DNA of 64,000 nucleotides from an uncultured Lachnospiraceae bacterium (GCA_900551115.1 URUY01000001.1:62001-126000); one strand, 5' to 3'; positions 1-9,172 are shown, counted from the first letter of the stretch. Notes: generated by a model not told the origin, from the sequence alone. A program made the numbers and translations.

Positions 1-2089
1 TACGGCTGTTTTAATAGGCGGTATGTTTCTGTTCATGATCATATTAGCCGTTTCCAATCTTTTTTTCTATTTTAAGCTGCGCCGCAGCCGTATCCCTTTT
101 GAAACTGAGGGAAACCCAGATGGGATTCCTGTTTATATTTCTGCAGTAATAAACATTCCCTGTATGTTCGGGTTATTCCGTCCTTCCATATACATAAGTC
201 CTTCTGATAAAGCTGATAAACAATATTTACAATACATTCTGCAGCATGAAGGTACTCATTACCGTCACCGCGATTATGTTTGGTCGCTGCTAAGATGCCT
301 GTGCCTGATTTTACACTGGTATAATCCATTTGTATGGCTTGCTGCCTATTTAAGCCGGCAGGATGCGGAATTGGCCTGTGATGAAAGTGTCACCAAAAAT
401 TATACTGACTCCAAAAGAGAAGAATACGGCAGGGTGTTAATTGAACTATCCGCAAAGACTTCTTCTCATAAGAATTATTTCTGTTGTGCAACGACTATGT
501 CTGACGGAAAAAAACTGTTAAGGGAGCGAATTGTCAGAATTGCAAAGAAACCACAGTTTTTCTGGCTTTCCACCTCCTGTGCAGTTATCTTGTGTATAGC
601 AGCCATATTGCTTACCTTTACAGGCGTAAAAGAAAAGTCACAGGCGGAATCGACATTACAGACATCATCTTCATCCCAAACAGGACTGTTACCGACCAAA
701 CAGCCGTTACAGACTGAAGTTCCTGTACAAACAGATGCTTCTGAAGATAACTCATCTGTTGATAATACGCCGGAATCGTCAGAAACAGAATTTGAGGAGG
801 ACATAGTTTTTATTAATGATTTTCTGCTTGATTTAAACAAGGATGGCATGTCGGATATCCTGCGCCTGACCGGTTTAGGTATAACAACACCTGAAGATAA
901 TCTTACCACTGCGGACGGGTTACGGGAATGGATTGGCTCAAATGCAGCCGGATATATGATTTTAAGTGTTTATGATGGTACAAAAGCAGTAGAAGATATG
1001 ACTGCCTTTACCCCCGGTATGGTACTTGATGAGAGTTCCTTGATAGAACAGTTTGATAATTTGGCATTAGCACATCCCGGAAATAACCAATACAGCTATT
1101 ATGAAGCAGACGGTTACAGCTATCTGATTCAAAATATTCCTTATTTCGGGCAGGGATATGGAAGCTACTCCTACAATATATGGACATATTCTGTGGATTG
1201 GGAAAAAATATATGTTGCAAGAGAAGAAATTTTCTTTAATGCCAATCCAAGGGACATTTTAGATGAAAGCAGAACAATGTATGCAGGTTATTATGTGCTG
1301 GATTTTCCTGTAGAAGATATGATTGCCTATACGGAAAAGTTAAAATCTTTTTTGGATAAGGCATTCCTGATTGCTGATTTCAGCAATTATCAGTTAAACA
1401 GGGAGTTTACGGTCAGTACGATATATGATACAGAAAATATTGTGCCCAATGCCTATTATATATGGAACTGGGATTCTTGCTTTACAGGTGTAAAGGATAG
1501 TGAAGGTTTGGCTGAAAAGCTTTTCGCTATCAAGAACAGGATATATGAAACAGTAGTGTCAGATACAGAGCATGATATAGATTACATCGTAACCGGCCAG
1601 GGTTTAAATGCCCCCGATATTCCTTATACAACAGCAGAAGAGGAAGCTTCTTTATCCGATATTGATTTTAGTAAGCTGCCTGCATCTGCAAAAGATTTAC
1701 CTTACTATATTGTGGAGTTTGCATATGCTAATCTGGAAGAAAATATAGCAAATAATTCCGTTTACTCAGACTGGCGAATTTATGAAATGAACTGGGTATA
1801 TACCTATTATATCAATGAAAACCCAATTGATATCTATACCTGTTATTACGAGTTTTATACCCAATATCCTGAACTAATAGAATTAATTGGCGGTAAAGAG
1901 GATAAGGGAGATGGATGGTTTCGGGATTCTGCCACCAGCCTTGGTACCTGTGTTGCATATGACAGAAATACAGGTATCTGTTTTCACACAGGTGCTACAG
2001 ATACCATGCCGGGAGATTACAATGGCTTTGTAAATGACCTGATGCTTCAGCTTAACTCCATGGGGCTTGTGGAAATAACAGTTTATTAG
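1..2089 (+). CDS. M56 family (BlaR1/MecR1-type) membrane metallopeptidase sensor, 5' partial
   Basis: Probable membrane-embedded zinc protease that senses an extracellular signal and inactivates the BlaI-type repressor encoded just downstream. The reading frame is open back to base 2, so the true start lies left of the window; the first ATG inside is at 23. Counting from that ATG, the HExxH zinc motif (HEGTH) is at residues 75-79 and the second metal region (ELACDE) at about 116-121. A membrane helix follows at about 179-200. The C-terminal 480 residues begin with a Ser/Thr-rich linker (about 205-250) and continue as an extracellular domain I do not recognise. It does not show penicillin-binding SxxK/KTG motifs, so a beta-lactam ligand is not supported. 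The sensor precedes the repressor, whereas blaI usually comes first. Family assignment is secure; the ligand is unknown. Confidence 0.85.
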   Translation, partial: TAVLIGGMFLFMIILAVSNLFFYFKLRRSRIPFETEGNPDGIPVYISAVINIPCMFGLFRPSIYISPSDKADKQYLQYILQHEGTHYRHRDYVWSLLRCLCLILHWYNPFVWLAAYLSRQDAELACDESVTKNYTDSKREEYGRVLIELSAKTSSHKNYFCCATTMSDGKKLLRERIVRIAKKPQFFWLSTSCAVILCIAAILLTFTGVKEKSQAESTLQTSSSSQTGLLPTKQPLQTEVPVQTDASEDNSSVDNTPESSETEFEEDIVFINDFLLDLNKDGMSDILRLTGLGITTPEDNLTTADGLREWIGSNAAGYMILSVYDGTKAVEDMTAFTPGMVLDESSLIEQFDNLALAHPGNNQYSYYEADGYSYLIQNIPYFGQGYGSYSYNIWTYSVDWEKIYVAREEIFFNANPRDILDESRTMYAGYYVLDFPVEDMIAYTEKLKSFLDKAFLIADFSNYQLNREFTVSTIYDTENIVPNAYYIWNWDSCFTGVKDSEGLAEKLFAIKNRIYETVVSDTEHDIDYIVTGQGLNAPDIPYTTAEEEASLSDIDFSKLPASAKDLPYYIVEFAYANLEENIANNSVYSDWRIYEMNWVYTYYINENPIDIYTCYYEFYTQYPELIELIGGKEDKGDGWFRDSATSLGTCVAYDRNTGICFHTGATDTMPGDYNGFVNDLMLQLNSMGLVEITVY

Positions 2090-2150
2090 AATAATCGTTT
2101 ATTAAAATGTTTGTTGAAATAATATAGCTAAAAAAAGGGAGGACAAAAAT

Positions 2151-2534
2151 ATGCCTGATAAAAACATTTCATTAACAAATGCAGAATGGAATGTTATGGA
2201 GTGCCTGTGGGAAGCTTCTCCCCAAAAGAGCCGGGAGCTTGTAGAACAGTTAAAAAGCAGTACAGGGTGGTCCAAAAGCACCACTCTGACCATGCTGAAA
2301 CGTATGACCGAAAAAGGCTTAATATCCTGTAACATGAGCGATAAAATCCGAACATACAGTCCTTGTATTGACAGAAAGGCTGTTGTAAAAACCGAAACCG
2401 AAAGTTTTCTGAAACGGGTATATAAGGGAAGCGTCAGCCTCATGATGAGTGCCATGACTAAAGAACAAGAATTATCTAAAGAAGAAATCGATGAACTGTA
2501 TCAGATTTTAAAGAATGCCCAAAAATCAGATTGA
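2151..2534 (+). CDS. BlaI/MecI/CopY family transcriptional repressor
   Basis: Winged-helix repressor of 127 residues, the usual length for BlaI/MecI. The N-terminal 75 residues carry the family pattern: LTNAEWNVMECLW, then a recognition region around STTLTMLKRM, then a wing ending in KIRTYSP. The C-terminal helices would dimerise and contain the region cut by the M56 partner in characterised systems. A clean GGGAGG ribosome site at 2137-2142 fixes the start. It lies 61 bases after the sensor stop on the same strand, so the two are probably co-transcribed and the repressor probably controls its own operon. The target operator would lie upstream of the window. No resistance gene is visible next to the pair. 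Confidence 0.9.
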   Translation: MPDKNISLTNAEWNVMECLWEASPQKSRELVEQLKSSTGWSKSTTLTMLKRMTEKGLISCNMSDKIRTYSPCIDRKAVVKTETESFLKRVYKGSVSLMMSAMTKEQELSKEEIDELYQILKNAQKSD

Positions 2535-2665
2535 GAAAAAATGCCTATGATATGCAGTGACAAAAGATAGATATAACTATGCGCAAAATGCGAGTTTAAC
2601 GAATAATACTAAAGGAATTTATTTAACTTTTTCCATTTGTCTTATTTATCTCTATAAATGTCATG

Positions 2666-3118
2666 TTAATTATAGATTTCATCAGAATCTAATATGACGG
2701 TAAAGGGTCCATCATTAATAAGACTTACTTTCATATCAGCGCCAAATATCCCTTGTTGTACAACGGCAATTTCTTTTTTACAGGAAGCTATTATATACTG
2801 ATACAGTTTTTCTGCCTGTTCAGGCGCACCGGCTTGTATAAAAGATGGACGGTTTCCTTTTTTGCAATCAGCATAAAGCGTAAATTGCGAAACAAGCAAC
2901 ATTTCACCCAAAACAGCTTTAATATCCAAATTGGTTTTTCCTGCAGCATCTTCAAATATTCTTAGACCTATCAGTTTGCGCACCATTTTATCCGCAATCT
3001 GTTCTGTATCAGTATGGCTGATTCCTATCAGAACCAGGTAACCCTTGGATATTTGTCCGATAACCGTCCCTTTGACGGCAACATCAGCGGATAAAACGCT
3101 CTGTATAACAAAACGCAT
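2666..3118 (-). CDS. dtd: D-aminoacyl-tRNA deacylase
   Basis: Hydrolyses D-amino acids (and glycine on tRNA-Ala) from mischarged tRNAs, a cytoplasmic proofreading enzyme. The protein has 150 residues, normal for Dtd. It carries both signature motifs: SQFTL at residues 77-81 and the NDGPFT cis-proline motif at 135-140. In characterised Dtd these come together across the dimer interface. It reads towards the BlaI-type gene (convergent, 131 bases between stops) and is separated from the esterase gene upstream on the same strand by about 190 bases. It therefore looks like a single-gene unit here. Confidence 0.96.
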   Translation of the reverse strand: MRFVIQSVLSADVAVKGTVIGQISKGYLVLIGISHTDTEQIADKMVRKLIGLRIFEDAAGKTNLDIKAVLGEMLLVSQFTLYADCKKGNRPSFIQAGAPEQAEKLYQYIIASCKKEIAVVQQGIFGADMKVSLINDGPFTVILDSDEIYN

Positions 3119-3231
3119 AGTATAACCTCTCTTCTGCTCATTCTATTGTTATTTATTTAACATTTTGCAAATATATTTTATTTATTTTTTTCATTATAAA
3201 TTGTTGATTGATTACCGGAGATAAAGCAGCC

Positions 3232-3275
3232 GCCTGTGCGGGTCGGTTCAATTTGCCCGCACAGGCAGTTTTTTC
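3232..3275 (+). terminator. Intrinsic terminator-like hairpin (plus-strand T-tract)
   Basis: Perfect 11-bp inverted repeat: 3232-3242 (GCCTGTGCGGG) pairs with 3256-3266, loop 13 bases. On the plus strand it is followed at once by AGTTTTTTCT. The T-tract faces the wrong way for the minus-strand genes on either side; on the minus strand the stem is followed only by a mixed sequence. It may act as a weak minus-strand terminator for the 3313-4413 esterase, or end an unrecognised plus-strand transcript. Confidence 0.6.
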
Positions 3276-3312
3276 TATTATTCAGTTTCTTTTAAACGTT
3301 CTACAATGGATT

Positions 3313-4413
3313 TCAATGTTCCAGTATAAATTTTCCCATCTCATCAATACAGTCCTCACACTGAGGATACACTCCTGTATTGTCAAAAAAGGCATGACCA
3401 AAACCCTTATAAAGAACCATTTTCGTCTCAACGCCTGCTTTATGAAGCTTCACTCCGTAACCCAGTGTTTCTATTTTCAGAAAATCATGTTCCCCTACGG
3501 TCAGGAAAGTGGGCGGATTGTTTCCGGCATCTCTTGTATATGGGTTGAGATAATCATTTCTCACATCATTGGTTCCCAGAATCGGCTCCAGTCCGGCTGA
3601 CATTCCTCCGAACATTCCGATCATTTTTGCAAGACCTCTTCTCTGCTTTGGCGCCATCTCAAAATTATCCATTCCGGTTTTGAAATATTCATCCTTCACT
3701 CCCGCCATATTGAGCGTAGGGTAGAGAAGAAGCTGCCCCTTGATCCGACAGTATCCTTCTTCCCTGTCACGGGTTGTACAGTATTGTGCAAGATTACCGC
3801 CAGCACTGTCACCTGCCACAAACACCCGATTCGGATCTCCTTTGAAGGACGGTGCGGCTTCATAAATCCATTTCAGCACCTGAAAACAATCCTGATGTCC
3901 GGTGGGGTACGGATTTTCCGGTGCCAGACGGTAATCCGGAGACACCACGCAGATTCCTGTTTTTGCCACCAGCATTTTCACAGATTCCTCCACCACATCC
4001 GGGGAACCGCCGAAAAATCCACCTCCGTGGATATAACAAAGCACTGGACATATCTCCTTTTTTTCTTCCTTCCGGTAAATACGCACCGGAATCTGATATC
4101 CGTCCTCCGCAGCCACTTTCCGTTCTTCTATAGAAATCTTTTCACTGACACAGGGAATACTCTTTTTGGCATTAAACATCTTCCTTAGATTCGCAATCCC
4201 CTTTTCCGAGGTATCCATCTTCATAAGCTTTGACGGCATCCATGCAAAAAGTTTGAGTTGTTTCTTCATGTCGTTATAAAGCCGGGGATCCATCGCACCC
4301 TTTTCATCACAATCCGGAAGATTTTTTACAAGAAGGGGCGCTCCGTAATACTCCGTCATCTCCTGTCTTTCTTTTAATAATTTTACCAGTCTGTCATCAT
4401 ATTTTTTCATCAT
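3313..4413 (-). CDS. Alpha/beta hydrolase, hormone-sensitive-lipase-type (AB hydrolase 3) esterase
   Basis: Probable cytoplasmic carboxylester hydrolase of about 367 residues. The HSL-family oxyanion motif HGGG is at residues 129-132, the nucleophile elbow GDSAGG at 201-206 (Ser203), and the expected acid and histidine are Asp310 (GEHD) and His340 (GFGHAF). No signal peptide is present. The reading frame is open 18 codons further, to 4467, but I chose the ATG at 4413: it follows an AGAGGA ribosome site by 8 bases, and the longer form would overlap the upstream GH3 gene by 53 bases. As chosen, it starts 1 base past that gene's stop, so it is the last gene of the glycoside operon. Its substrate (acetylated sugar or other short acyl ester) is an inference from context. 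Confidence 0.9.
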   Translation of the reverse strand: MMKKYDDRLVKLLKERQEMTEYYGAPLLVKNLPDCDEKGAMDPRLYNDMKKQLKLFAWMPSKLMKMDTSEKGIANLRKMFNAKKSIPCVSEKISIEERKVAAEDGYQIPVRIYRKEEKKEICPVLCYIHGGGFFGGSPDVVEESVKMLVAKTGICVVSPDYRLAPENPYPTGHQDCFQVLKWIYEAAPSFKGDPNRVFVAGDSAGGNLAQYCTTRDREEGYCRIKGQLLLYPTLNMAGVKDEYFKTGMDNFEMAPKQRRGLAKMIGMFGGMSAGLEPILGTNDVRNDYLNPYTRDAGNNPPTFLTVGEHDFLKIETLGYGVKLHKAGVETKMVLYKGFGHAFFDNTGVYPQCEDCIDEMGKFILEH

Positions 4414-4414
4414 A

Positions 4415-6700
4415 TTATTTTTCCTCTTCTGTGTTATTCTGTTTTCCATATTTTCGGGTTCTTTCATCTGAAATCACTCCGGTAAAATTCAGTCCGTATC
4501 CGAAATCATAGGTATGTCCTTCGCTGTCTGTATAGCATTCCATATCAAATGCTACATCCTCTTTCTGTCCTTCTACCGTCTCCATGTCTTTGGGAATCTG
4601 AACCGGAAGCAATCCTAAGGGTTCAAATTTTCCTGCCAGTATATCAAGAACAGCTTCCGGATTCACGCCATATTCAACCAAAACTGCATCTGCATACGGC
4701 TCAAACTCTGCCATCACCATGGGATTCTTCAGTGATACCACTGCAATGACCGGTTTTTCCCCCATTACCTTTCTCATATGAATCACGTTATCCAGATCGG
4801 CTTCATTTGCCGCTGTGTTCCATTTATCTTTGTAGCTGCGGTTTTTGGACTCCTCCAGAGGATCGCCCCCTGCGATACTTTCTTCTCTCGCCGATACAGC
4901 CTGATAAGGACGATATTGAAGAGTAATCGGAACATAACCGTTTTCTCCTGCTTTTTTGTTCTCCGGATCATATCCCACACAGATCGGTGATTCCATAAAA
5001 CAAAGGGCTGCATCTGCTTCCTTTGGTGTACTCACTACTGTAAAATATTTTCCTGCCGCATGCTTCCCTGCCGGAACAACCTCCTGATCCCCTGTAGGCA
5101 TACTCATAAAATTCAGATAAGACCTGATATGCCTTGTGGGTACATATACCTTTATGCCTTCTTTTAACGGCAGTGTCTGATTTCTGTTTTTCAGCATGGT
5201 AACCGACCCAAGCTGGGATTTATAGCCAGCCTTTACAAACGCCTCACATCCGACAACTGCTTCGGATTTTTCCAGATTTAAATAGGGATTCTCAAAAAGT
5301 CCCGTACGGAAAATATTCAGCAGCAGCCGGTATGCGGAACGGCGGAATCTTGCATCTGCCGCTTCTTTTCCGTATTTTTCACAGGCCATCTCATAGGCTT
5401 CCATGACCGGAGCCACATCGTTATTGCCGCCAAACTGGTCTACGCCTGCTTCCAGCGCTTTGAGATGCCGCTCACCCTCCGTCAGATGCTCTACACCCCA
5501 GCATTTTCCGGCAAACTCTTCTTCCGTTTTACCAATGTCATGAGTAATTCCCCAGTCTGTACAGACTACGCCCTCATATCCTAATTTTTCCCTGAGCAAA
5601 TCCTGAATTAAATACTTATTGTAGGAATTTCCCACATTCATGCCATATGTTTTGTCCACGTCATAAGAAATCGTATAATATGGCATAACCGCACTTGCTT
5701 TTTCGGTCTTTCCATCAAGAGAAAATGCTCCTTCTGTAAAAGGTTTCAAATGCTCCTCAAAATTTTCTCCCGGATAAACCGCATATTTTCCGTAGGCATA
5801 ATGGGCGTCTCTTCCTGCTTCTCCCATTCCCCCTCCCGGAAAATGCTTGACCATCGTATTGACACTGTCCTGTCCCCAGCCATCCTCGGTTCCGTCTGTC
5901 GTCTGGAAGCCGTTACAGTATGCCTTTGTCATATCAATTGTCATCTGCGTATGTTCCCCAAAGGTGTCTGCAAAACGCATCCACCGGGGTTCTGTGGCAA
6001 GATCGATCTGTGGTGACAGAGCCGTTGTGATTCCCAGTGCCCGATATTCTGCGGATCCCATTTCGCCAAAAGTTTTCACAAGCTCCGGGTCAAAGGAAGC
6101 TGACAATCCGATTCCATTGGCCCATTTGGATATGGGTTCACCGGTTACTCCCATGTATTCTGCTGCGGTTCCCGCACCATGCCGCGGATCAGAGCTGTTG
6201 TTTACCGGAATTCCGTAACCGTAATTTTCTGCCAGCGCCTGAATTTTGTTATTCCACCGGACTGCCGCTTCTGTACTTTCCAACCCCATAATCAGAACAT
6301 GGCGCACTCTGTCCTTCGTAATAAATTCCTTCTGCTGGTCAGTCAGTTCCCATGGCTTTACACCACTTTCCTCATAGCATTTTCCATCGTAGGTTCCTAA
6401 AAACGCCGCTGCCAGCGGCCCTTTTGCAGGAATCAGCTGGTGCGCGCTGTAAAGCATCAGACCTGCAATATCCTCTATGGAAATTCTTCCTGCCAGATCT
6501 TCTGCTCTTTCTTTATAAGAAAGCCGCCAGTCCTCATAAGGTAAAAGCTCTCCCGTTCCCAAAAAATCCTTGAATGCATAACCATCCTTCGTCAGGATCT
6601 GTACTCTGCTGTCTTTTGCAATTCCAAGCGTCTGTCCGTCCATATTCTCAATAAGAATATAGCCGTCCTGTTCCTTTTTCCCCCATTTTTGTTCTATCAT
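4415..6700 (-). CDS. Glycoside hydrolase family 3 protein (beta-glucosidase/beta-xylosidase type), no FnIII domain
   Basis: Exo-acting retaining beta-glycosidase, 761 residues, no signal peptide, so probably intracellular. The N-terminal GH3 barrel contains KHF at residues 285-287 and the nucleophile motif CTDWG with Asp382. The C-terminal alpha/beta sandwich runs from about 480 to the end (GYGLNF). Unlike the other GH3 gene at 9198-11474 it lacks a fibronectin type III tail, and the two are clearly different subfamilies. The ATG overlaps the stop of the PAP2 gene by 4 bases (ATGA), indicating translational coupling. The exact sugar specificity (glucose, xylose or another) cannot be read from the sequence. 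Confidence 0.93.
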   Translation of the reverse strand: MIEQKWGKKEQDGYILIENMDGQTLGIAKDSRVQILTKDGYAFKDFLGTGELLPYEDWRLSYKERAEDLAGRISIEDIAGLMLYSAHQLIPAKGPLAAAFLGTYDGKCYEESGVKPWELTDQQKEFITKDRVRHVLIMGLESTEAAVRWNNKIQALAENYGYGIPVNNSSDPRHGAGTAAEYMGVTGEPISKWANGIGLSASFDPELVKTFGEMGSAEYRALGITTALSPQIDLATEPRWMRFADTFGEHTQMTIDMTKAYCNGFQTTDGTEDGWGQDSVNTMVKHFPGGGMGEAGRDAHYAYGKYAVYPGENFEEHLKPFTEGAFSLDGKTEKASAVMPYYTISYDVDKTYGMNVGNSYNKYLIQDLLREKLGYEGVVCTDWGITHDIGKTEEEFAGKCWGVEHLTEGERHLKALEAGVDQFGGNNDVAPVMEAYEMACEKYGKEAADARFRRSAYRLLLNIFRTGLFENPYLNLEKSEAVVGCEAFVKAGYKSQLGSVTMLKNRNQTLPLKEGIKVYVPTRHIRSYLNFMSMPTGDQEVVPAGKHAAGKYFTVVSTPKEADAALCFMESPICVGYDPENKKAGENGYVPITLQYRPYQAVSAREESIAGGDPLEESKNRSYKDKWNTAANEADLDNVIHMRKVMGEKPVIAVVSLKNPMVMAEFEPYADAVLVEYGVNPEAVLDILAGKFEPLGLLPVQIPKDMETVEGQKEDVAFDMECYTDSEGHTYDFGYGLNFTGVISDERTRKYGKQNNTEEEK

Positions 6701-7530
6701 GCCTTCTTTCTCCTTTTGTAAACCAATAAACTGGTAATATCAAATAAAATAAATGACAATAAAATTCCTACCGTCACATCACTGGCAAAGTGTGCGCCCA
6801 TGCAGACACGGCTTGCTCCCACGAACAGGCACCAGATATAGGTTCCGATATGTAACAGATTTCTCTTCTCCTTTAAAGCAGGAATCATATCCGGCAAAAG
6901 AAGTGATAAAATCACACCCGCAGAATTCATGGAATGCCCGGAGGGGAAGGAAGCATAGATATCATTGAATTTGCCTCTTCCACAGATCTGATACCATCTG
7001 GTAAATTCATTTACCGGATCGGTCATTTCACGGAAACGCATTCTTCCCCACATGGTTTTTAATGAATTCATAATGATGATGACCAGTATAAAATAAATCA
7101 GCGCCGTTGCCGCAAACCGAAGCGCCCTGTTTCTTTCTTCCTGCGGCACCTTCATGGTAATAAATCCTGCTGCTCCTGCCATAAGCAGTCCGATGATTGG
7201 AATCCAGATTTTGGAAACCTCTCCCAGATTTCTGCTGAGATAATTCCATGTCATAAACCCTCCCATCAAGGAAAACAATATAAATAAAATCAGACCGCCG
7301 ATCAGTCCCGACAGTTTTTTTACCATGGAATCCTTACTTCTGAACCGGATGATCATACCACATCCCGCCAGGGTTAAAACCGTAAACGGAATTTCCCCGA
7401 TTACCTCCAAAACCCTTGCAAAGCCCGGTTTCTTTGCGATTGCCAAAGAAATCTGCAAATCCGTAAACGTAAAAATCAAAAGAAGAAAAAGACCTGTTCC
7501 AAATACAATAATTCTTTCTTTTTTTCCCAT
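6697..7530 (-). CDS. PAP2 superfamily membrane phosphatase
   Basis: Integral membrane phosphatase of 277 residues with about six hydrophobic helices. The three-part PAP2/acid-phosphatase signature is intact: K158-T-M-W-G-R-M-R as motif 1, PSGH at 196-199 as motif 2, and SRVCMGAHFASD at 240-251 as motif 3, whose histidine would be the phosphorylated nucleophile. Family members remove phosphate from lipid phosphates such as undecaprenyl pyrophosphate, phosphatidic acid or PGP. It sits between an esterase and a GH3 gene and is coupled to the latter by an ATGA overlap, an unusual setting for a lipid phosphatase. It may act on a lipid-linked or phosphorylated intermediate, or may simply be co-expressed; I cannot tell which. 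Confidence 0.9.
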   Translation of the reverse strand: MGKKERIIVFGTGLFLLLIFTFTDLQISLAIAKKPGFARVLEVIGEIPFTVLTLAGCGMIIRFRSKDSMVKKLSGLIGGLILFILFSLMGGFMTWNYLSRNLGEVSKIWIPIIGLLMAGAAGFITMKVPQEERNRALRFAATALIYFILVIIIMNSLKTMWGRMRFREMTDPVNEFTRWYQICGRGKFNDIYASFPSGHSMNSAGVILSLLLPDMIPALKEKRNLLHIGTYIWCLFVGASRVCMGAHFASDVTVGILLSFILFDITSLLVYKRRKKA

Positions 7531-7562
7531 TTTTTTATCCTCCGTCTTTTGTTTTCTCCAAC

Positions 7563-7602
7563 GGGAATCAGACAGTCCGTTTCTGCTGACTGCCTGGTTC
7601 CC
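7563..7602 (-). promoter_or_regulatory. Intercistronic hairpin between carboxylesterase and PAP2 genes
   Basis: A 15-position stem: 7563-7577 pairs with 7588-7602, with one mismatch and one G-T pair, loop 10 bases. It lies 7 bases beyond the carboxylesterase stop. No T-tract follows on the minus strand, so it is more likely an mRNA-stabilising or processing element than a full terminator. Confidence 0.5.
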
Positions 7603-7609
7603 TAATGCA

Positions 7610-9172
7610 TTAATGTTGAATACTGTTGTCTCCGCTCATCAGCATTGCCATCAGATTGAACGGAGGAAGAATGCTGTCAATCTTTTCATACAGCTTATCA
7701 TCAAAGTTATAACGAAGTTCACACTCCCGGTCAAAAATCATGGTCGGCTCTTTATCCGCTGTTACAGCCTCCCATTCCGGCAGTTGATCACTTCCCGGTT
7801 TTCCGGTCTTTGCAAACGACATGAATGCCCCGAATATCTGGCTTTCCAGCCTTTCCCCTACTTCCGGAAGCTGGCAGACCTCCACCCGGTCAATGTTGTG
7901 GAAGAAGAACGGAATATCGGAACAGTGCCATGCAATTTTATTATGATGGATTGGGAATTCCAGTGTAAAATCATACAGATAAGTTCCAGCCCTGCTTCCT
8001 TTTGCATGAAGGGCGGCAAGCTGTTTTGACGGCTGGCGCATCACGCGGTCAACAGCAAGTAAATCTGCTGCATTTTTTCCCGGATACGTTTCTCTGAACA
8101 GGGCAATCATCTCTTCTGCATGGTCTCCATACACTTCTGCCACGATAGCTTTGAGCTGTTCTTCCGTCAGTTCTTCTTTGTTGTAAGCTGTAGGCATAAA
8201 GGCAAATTCACCGAATACGCTTCCCACCATAAGGGGAATCTCAAAAGCATGTTCCCGGAATCCATAGTCCAGAGGATTTCCTTTGTAGTAATCGCTTACT
8301 AATGGACCGCCGCCGATATATCCGCCCTGCATCGCAATGGCCGGGCTCACCTTTGTATATGCATTGACAAGTTCATAATAGGGAATGGTTTCCAGCTTCT
8401 CCACTTCTTTTTCCGAAAGTCCAAGCTCGTTAAGAAGCGCTTCCACAATCATCTGTCCGTTTCCTGTGCAGGACGGCATAAGGGATGCATTGCTAACGCC
8501 ACTCATGATTAAGCCTTTGTGGAATAATCCGTCTGCTGCTGCAATCTGCATCAGGTCTGCAACTTTCATTCCACCGCCGGACTGTCCAAAGATGGTTACA
8601 TTCTCCGGATCTCCGCCAAACAGCGCAATATTATCATGCACCCATTTTAGGGCCGCCACCATATCTGCATGCCCAGCATTTCCTGAGTTCGCGTATTTCT
8701 CACCAAAGGGAGACAAATCCAGATATCCCAGTACATTCAGTCTGTGATTGATGGTTACAACAACCACATCACCCTCCATGCACATATGGAATCCGTCATA
8801 CGCCTCCTGTTCAATGGAGGAGCCTGCGAAATATCCGCCGCCGTGGAGCCATACAATAACCGGAAGCTTCTTCCCTTTATCCAGAGTTTTTGTCCAGATG
8901 TTCAGGTTCTGGCAATGCTCATCCTGAGGCCAGTAACGGTGCGGAACCATCAGCTCTGCATTGGGGGTATCCTTCGCCATAAGGGGACACACAAATCCAT
9001 AGGAGGAAGCGTCCTTTATGCCCTCCCATACGGCCTCTTTGGGCATCTGGAAGCGGTCAGCATATGCATAAGGAACTCCCTTGAAAATATATGCACCATT
9101 GTAAAAATATCCTTTTAAGTCGCCGCCTGTGGTTTTCAGTACAGGTACGTCATCAAAATTAAATTTTGTCAT
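7610..9172 (-). CDS. Type-B carboxylesterase (PnbA-like)
   Basis: Carboxylesterase family hydrolase of 520 residues, normal for bacterial p-nitrobenzyl-esterase-like enzymes. HGGG is at residues 110-113, the nucleophile elbow GQSGG at 196-200 (Ser198), the likely acid is Glu322 (GSVFGEFAF) and the likely histidine is His416 (AWHCSD). No signal peptide is seen, so it should be cytoplasmic. A GTG lies one codon upstream at 9175, but the ATG at 9172 is better spaced from the GGGAGA ribosome site. It lies 25 bases behind the second GH3 gene in the same direction. I infer that it removes acyl groups from imported glycosides, a role distinct from the HSL-type esterase at the end of the operon. Confidence 0.92.
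   Translation of the reverse strand: MTKFNFDDVPVLKTTGGDLKGYFYNGAYIFKGVPYAYADRFQMPKEAVWEGIKDASSYGFVCPLMAKDTPNAELMVPHRYWPQDEHCQNLNIWTKTLDKGKKLPVIVWLHGGGYFAGSSIEQEAYDGFHMCMEGDVVVVTINHRLNVLGYLDLSPFGEKYANSGNAGHADMVAALKWVHDNIALFGGDPENVTIFGQSGGGMKVADLMQIAAADGLFHKGLIMSGVSNASLMPSCTGNGQMIVEALLNELGLSEKEVEKLETIPYYELVNAYTKVSPAIAMQGGYIGGGPLVSDYYKGNPLDYGFREHAFEIPLMVGSVFGEFAFMPTAYNKEELTEEQLKAIVAEVYGDHAEEMIALFRETYPGKNAADLLAVDRVMRQPSKQLAALHAKGSRAGTYLYDFTLEFPIHHNKIAWHCSDIPFFFHNIDRVEVCQLPEVGERLESQIFGAFMSFAKTGKPGSDQLPEWEAVTADKEPTMIFDRECELRYNFDDKLYEKIDSILPPFNLMAMLMSGDNSIQH

Noticed and set aside
4783..5013. Second minus-strand frame inside the first GH3 gene
   Set aside because: Out-of-frame overlap with an intact GH3 domain; no motif or start signal.
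7325..8029. Plus-strand open frame of 234 codons across the PAP2/carboxylesterase junction
   Set aside because: Antisense to two real genes with intact catalytic motifs; no start signal or domain.
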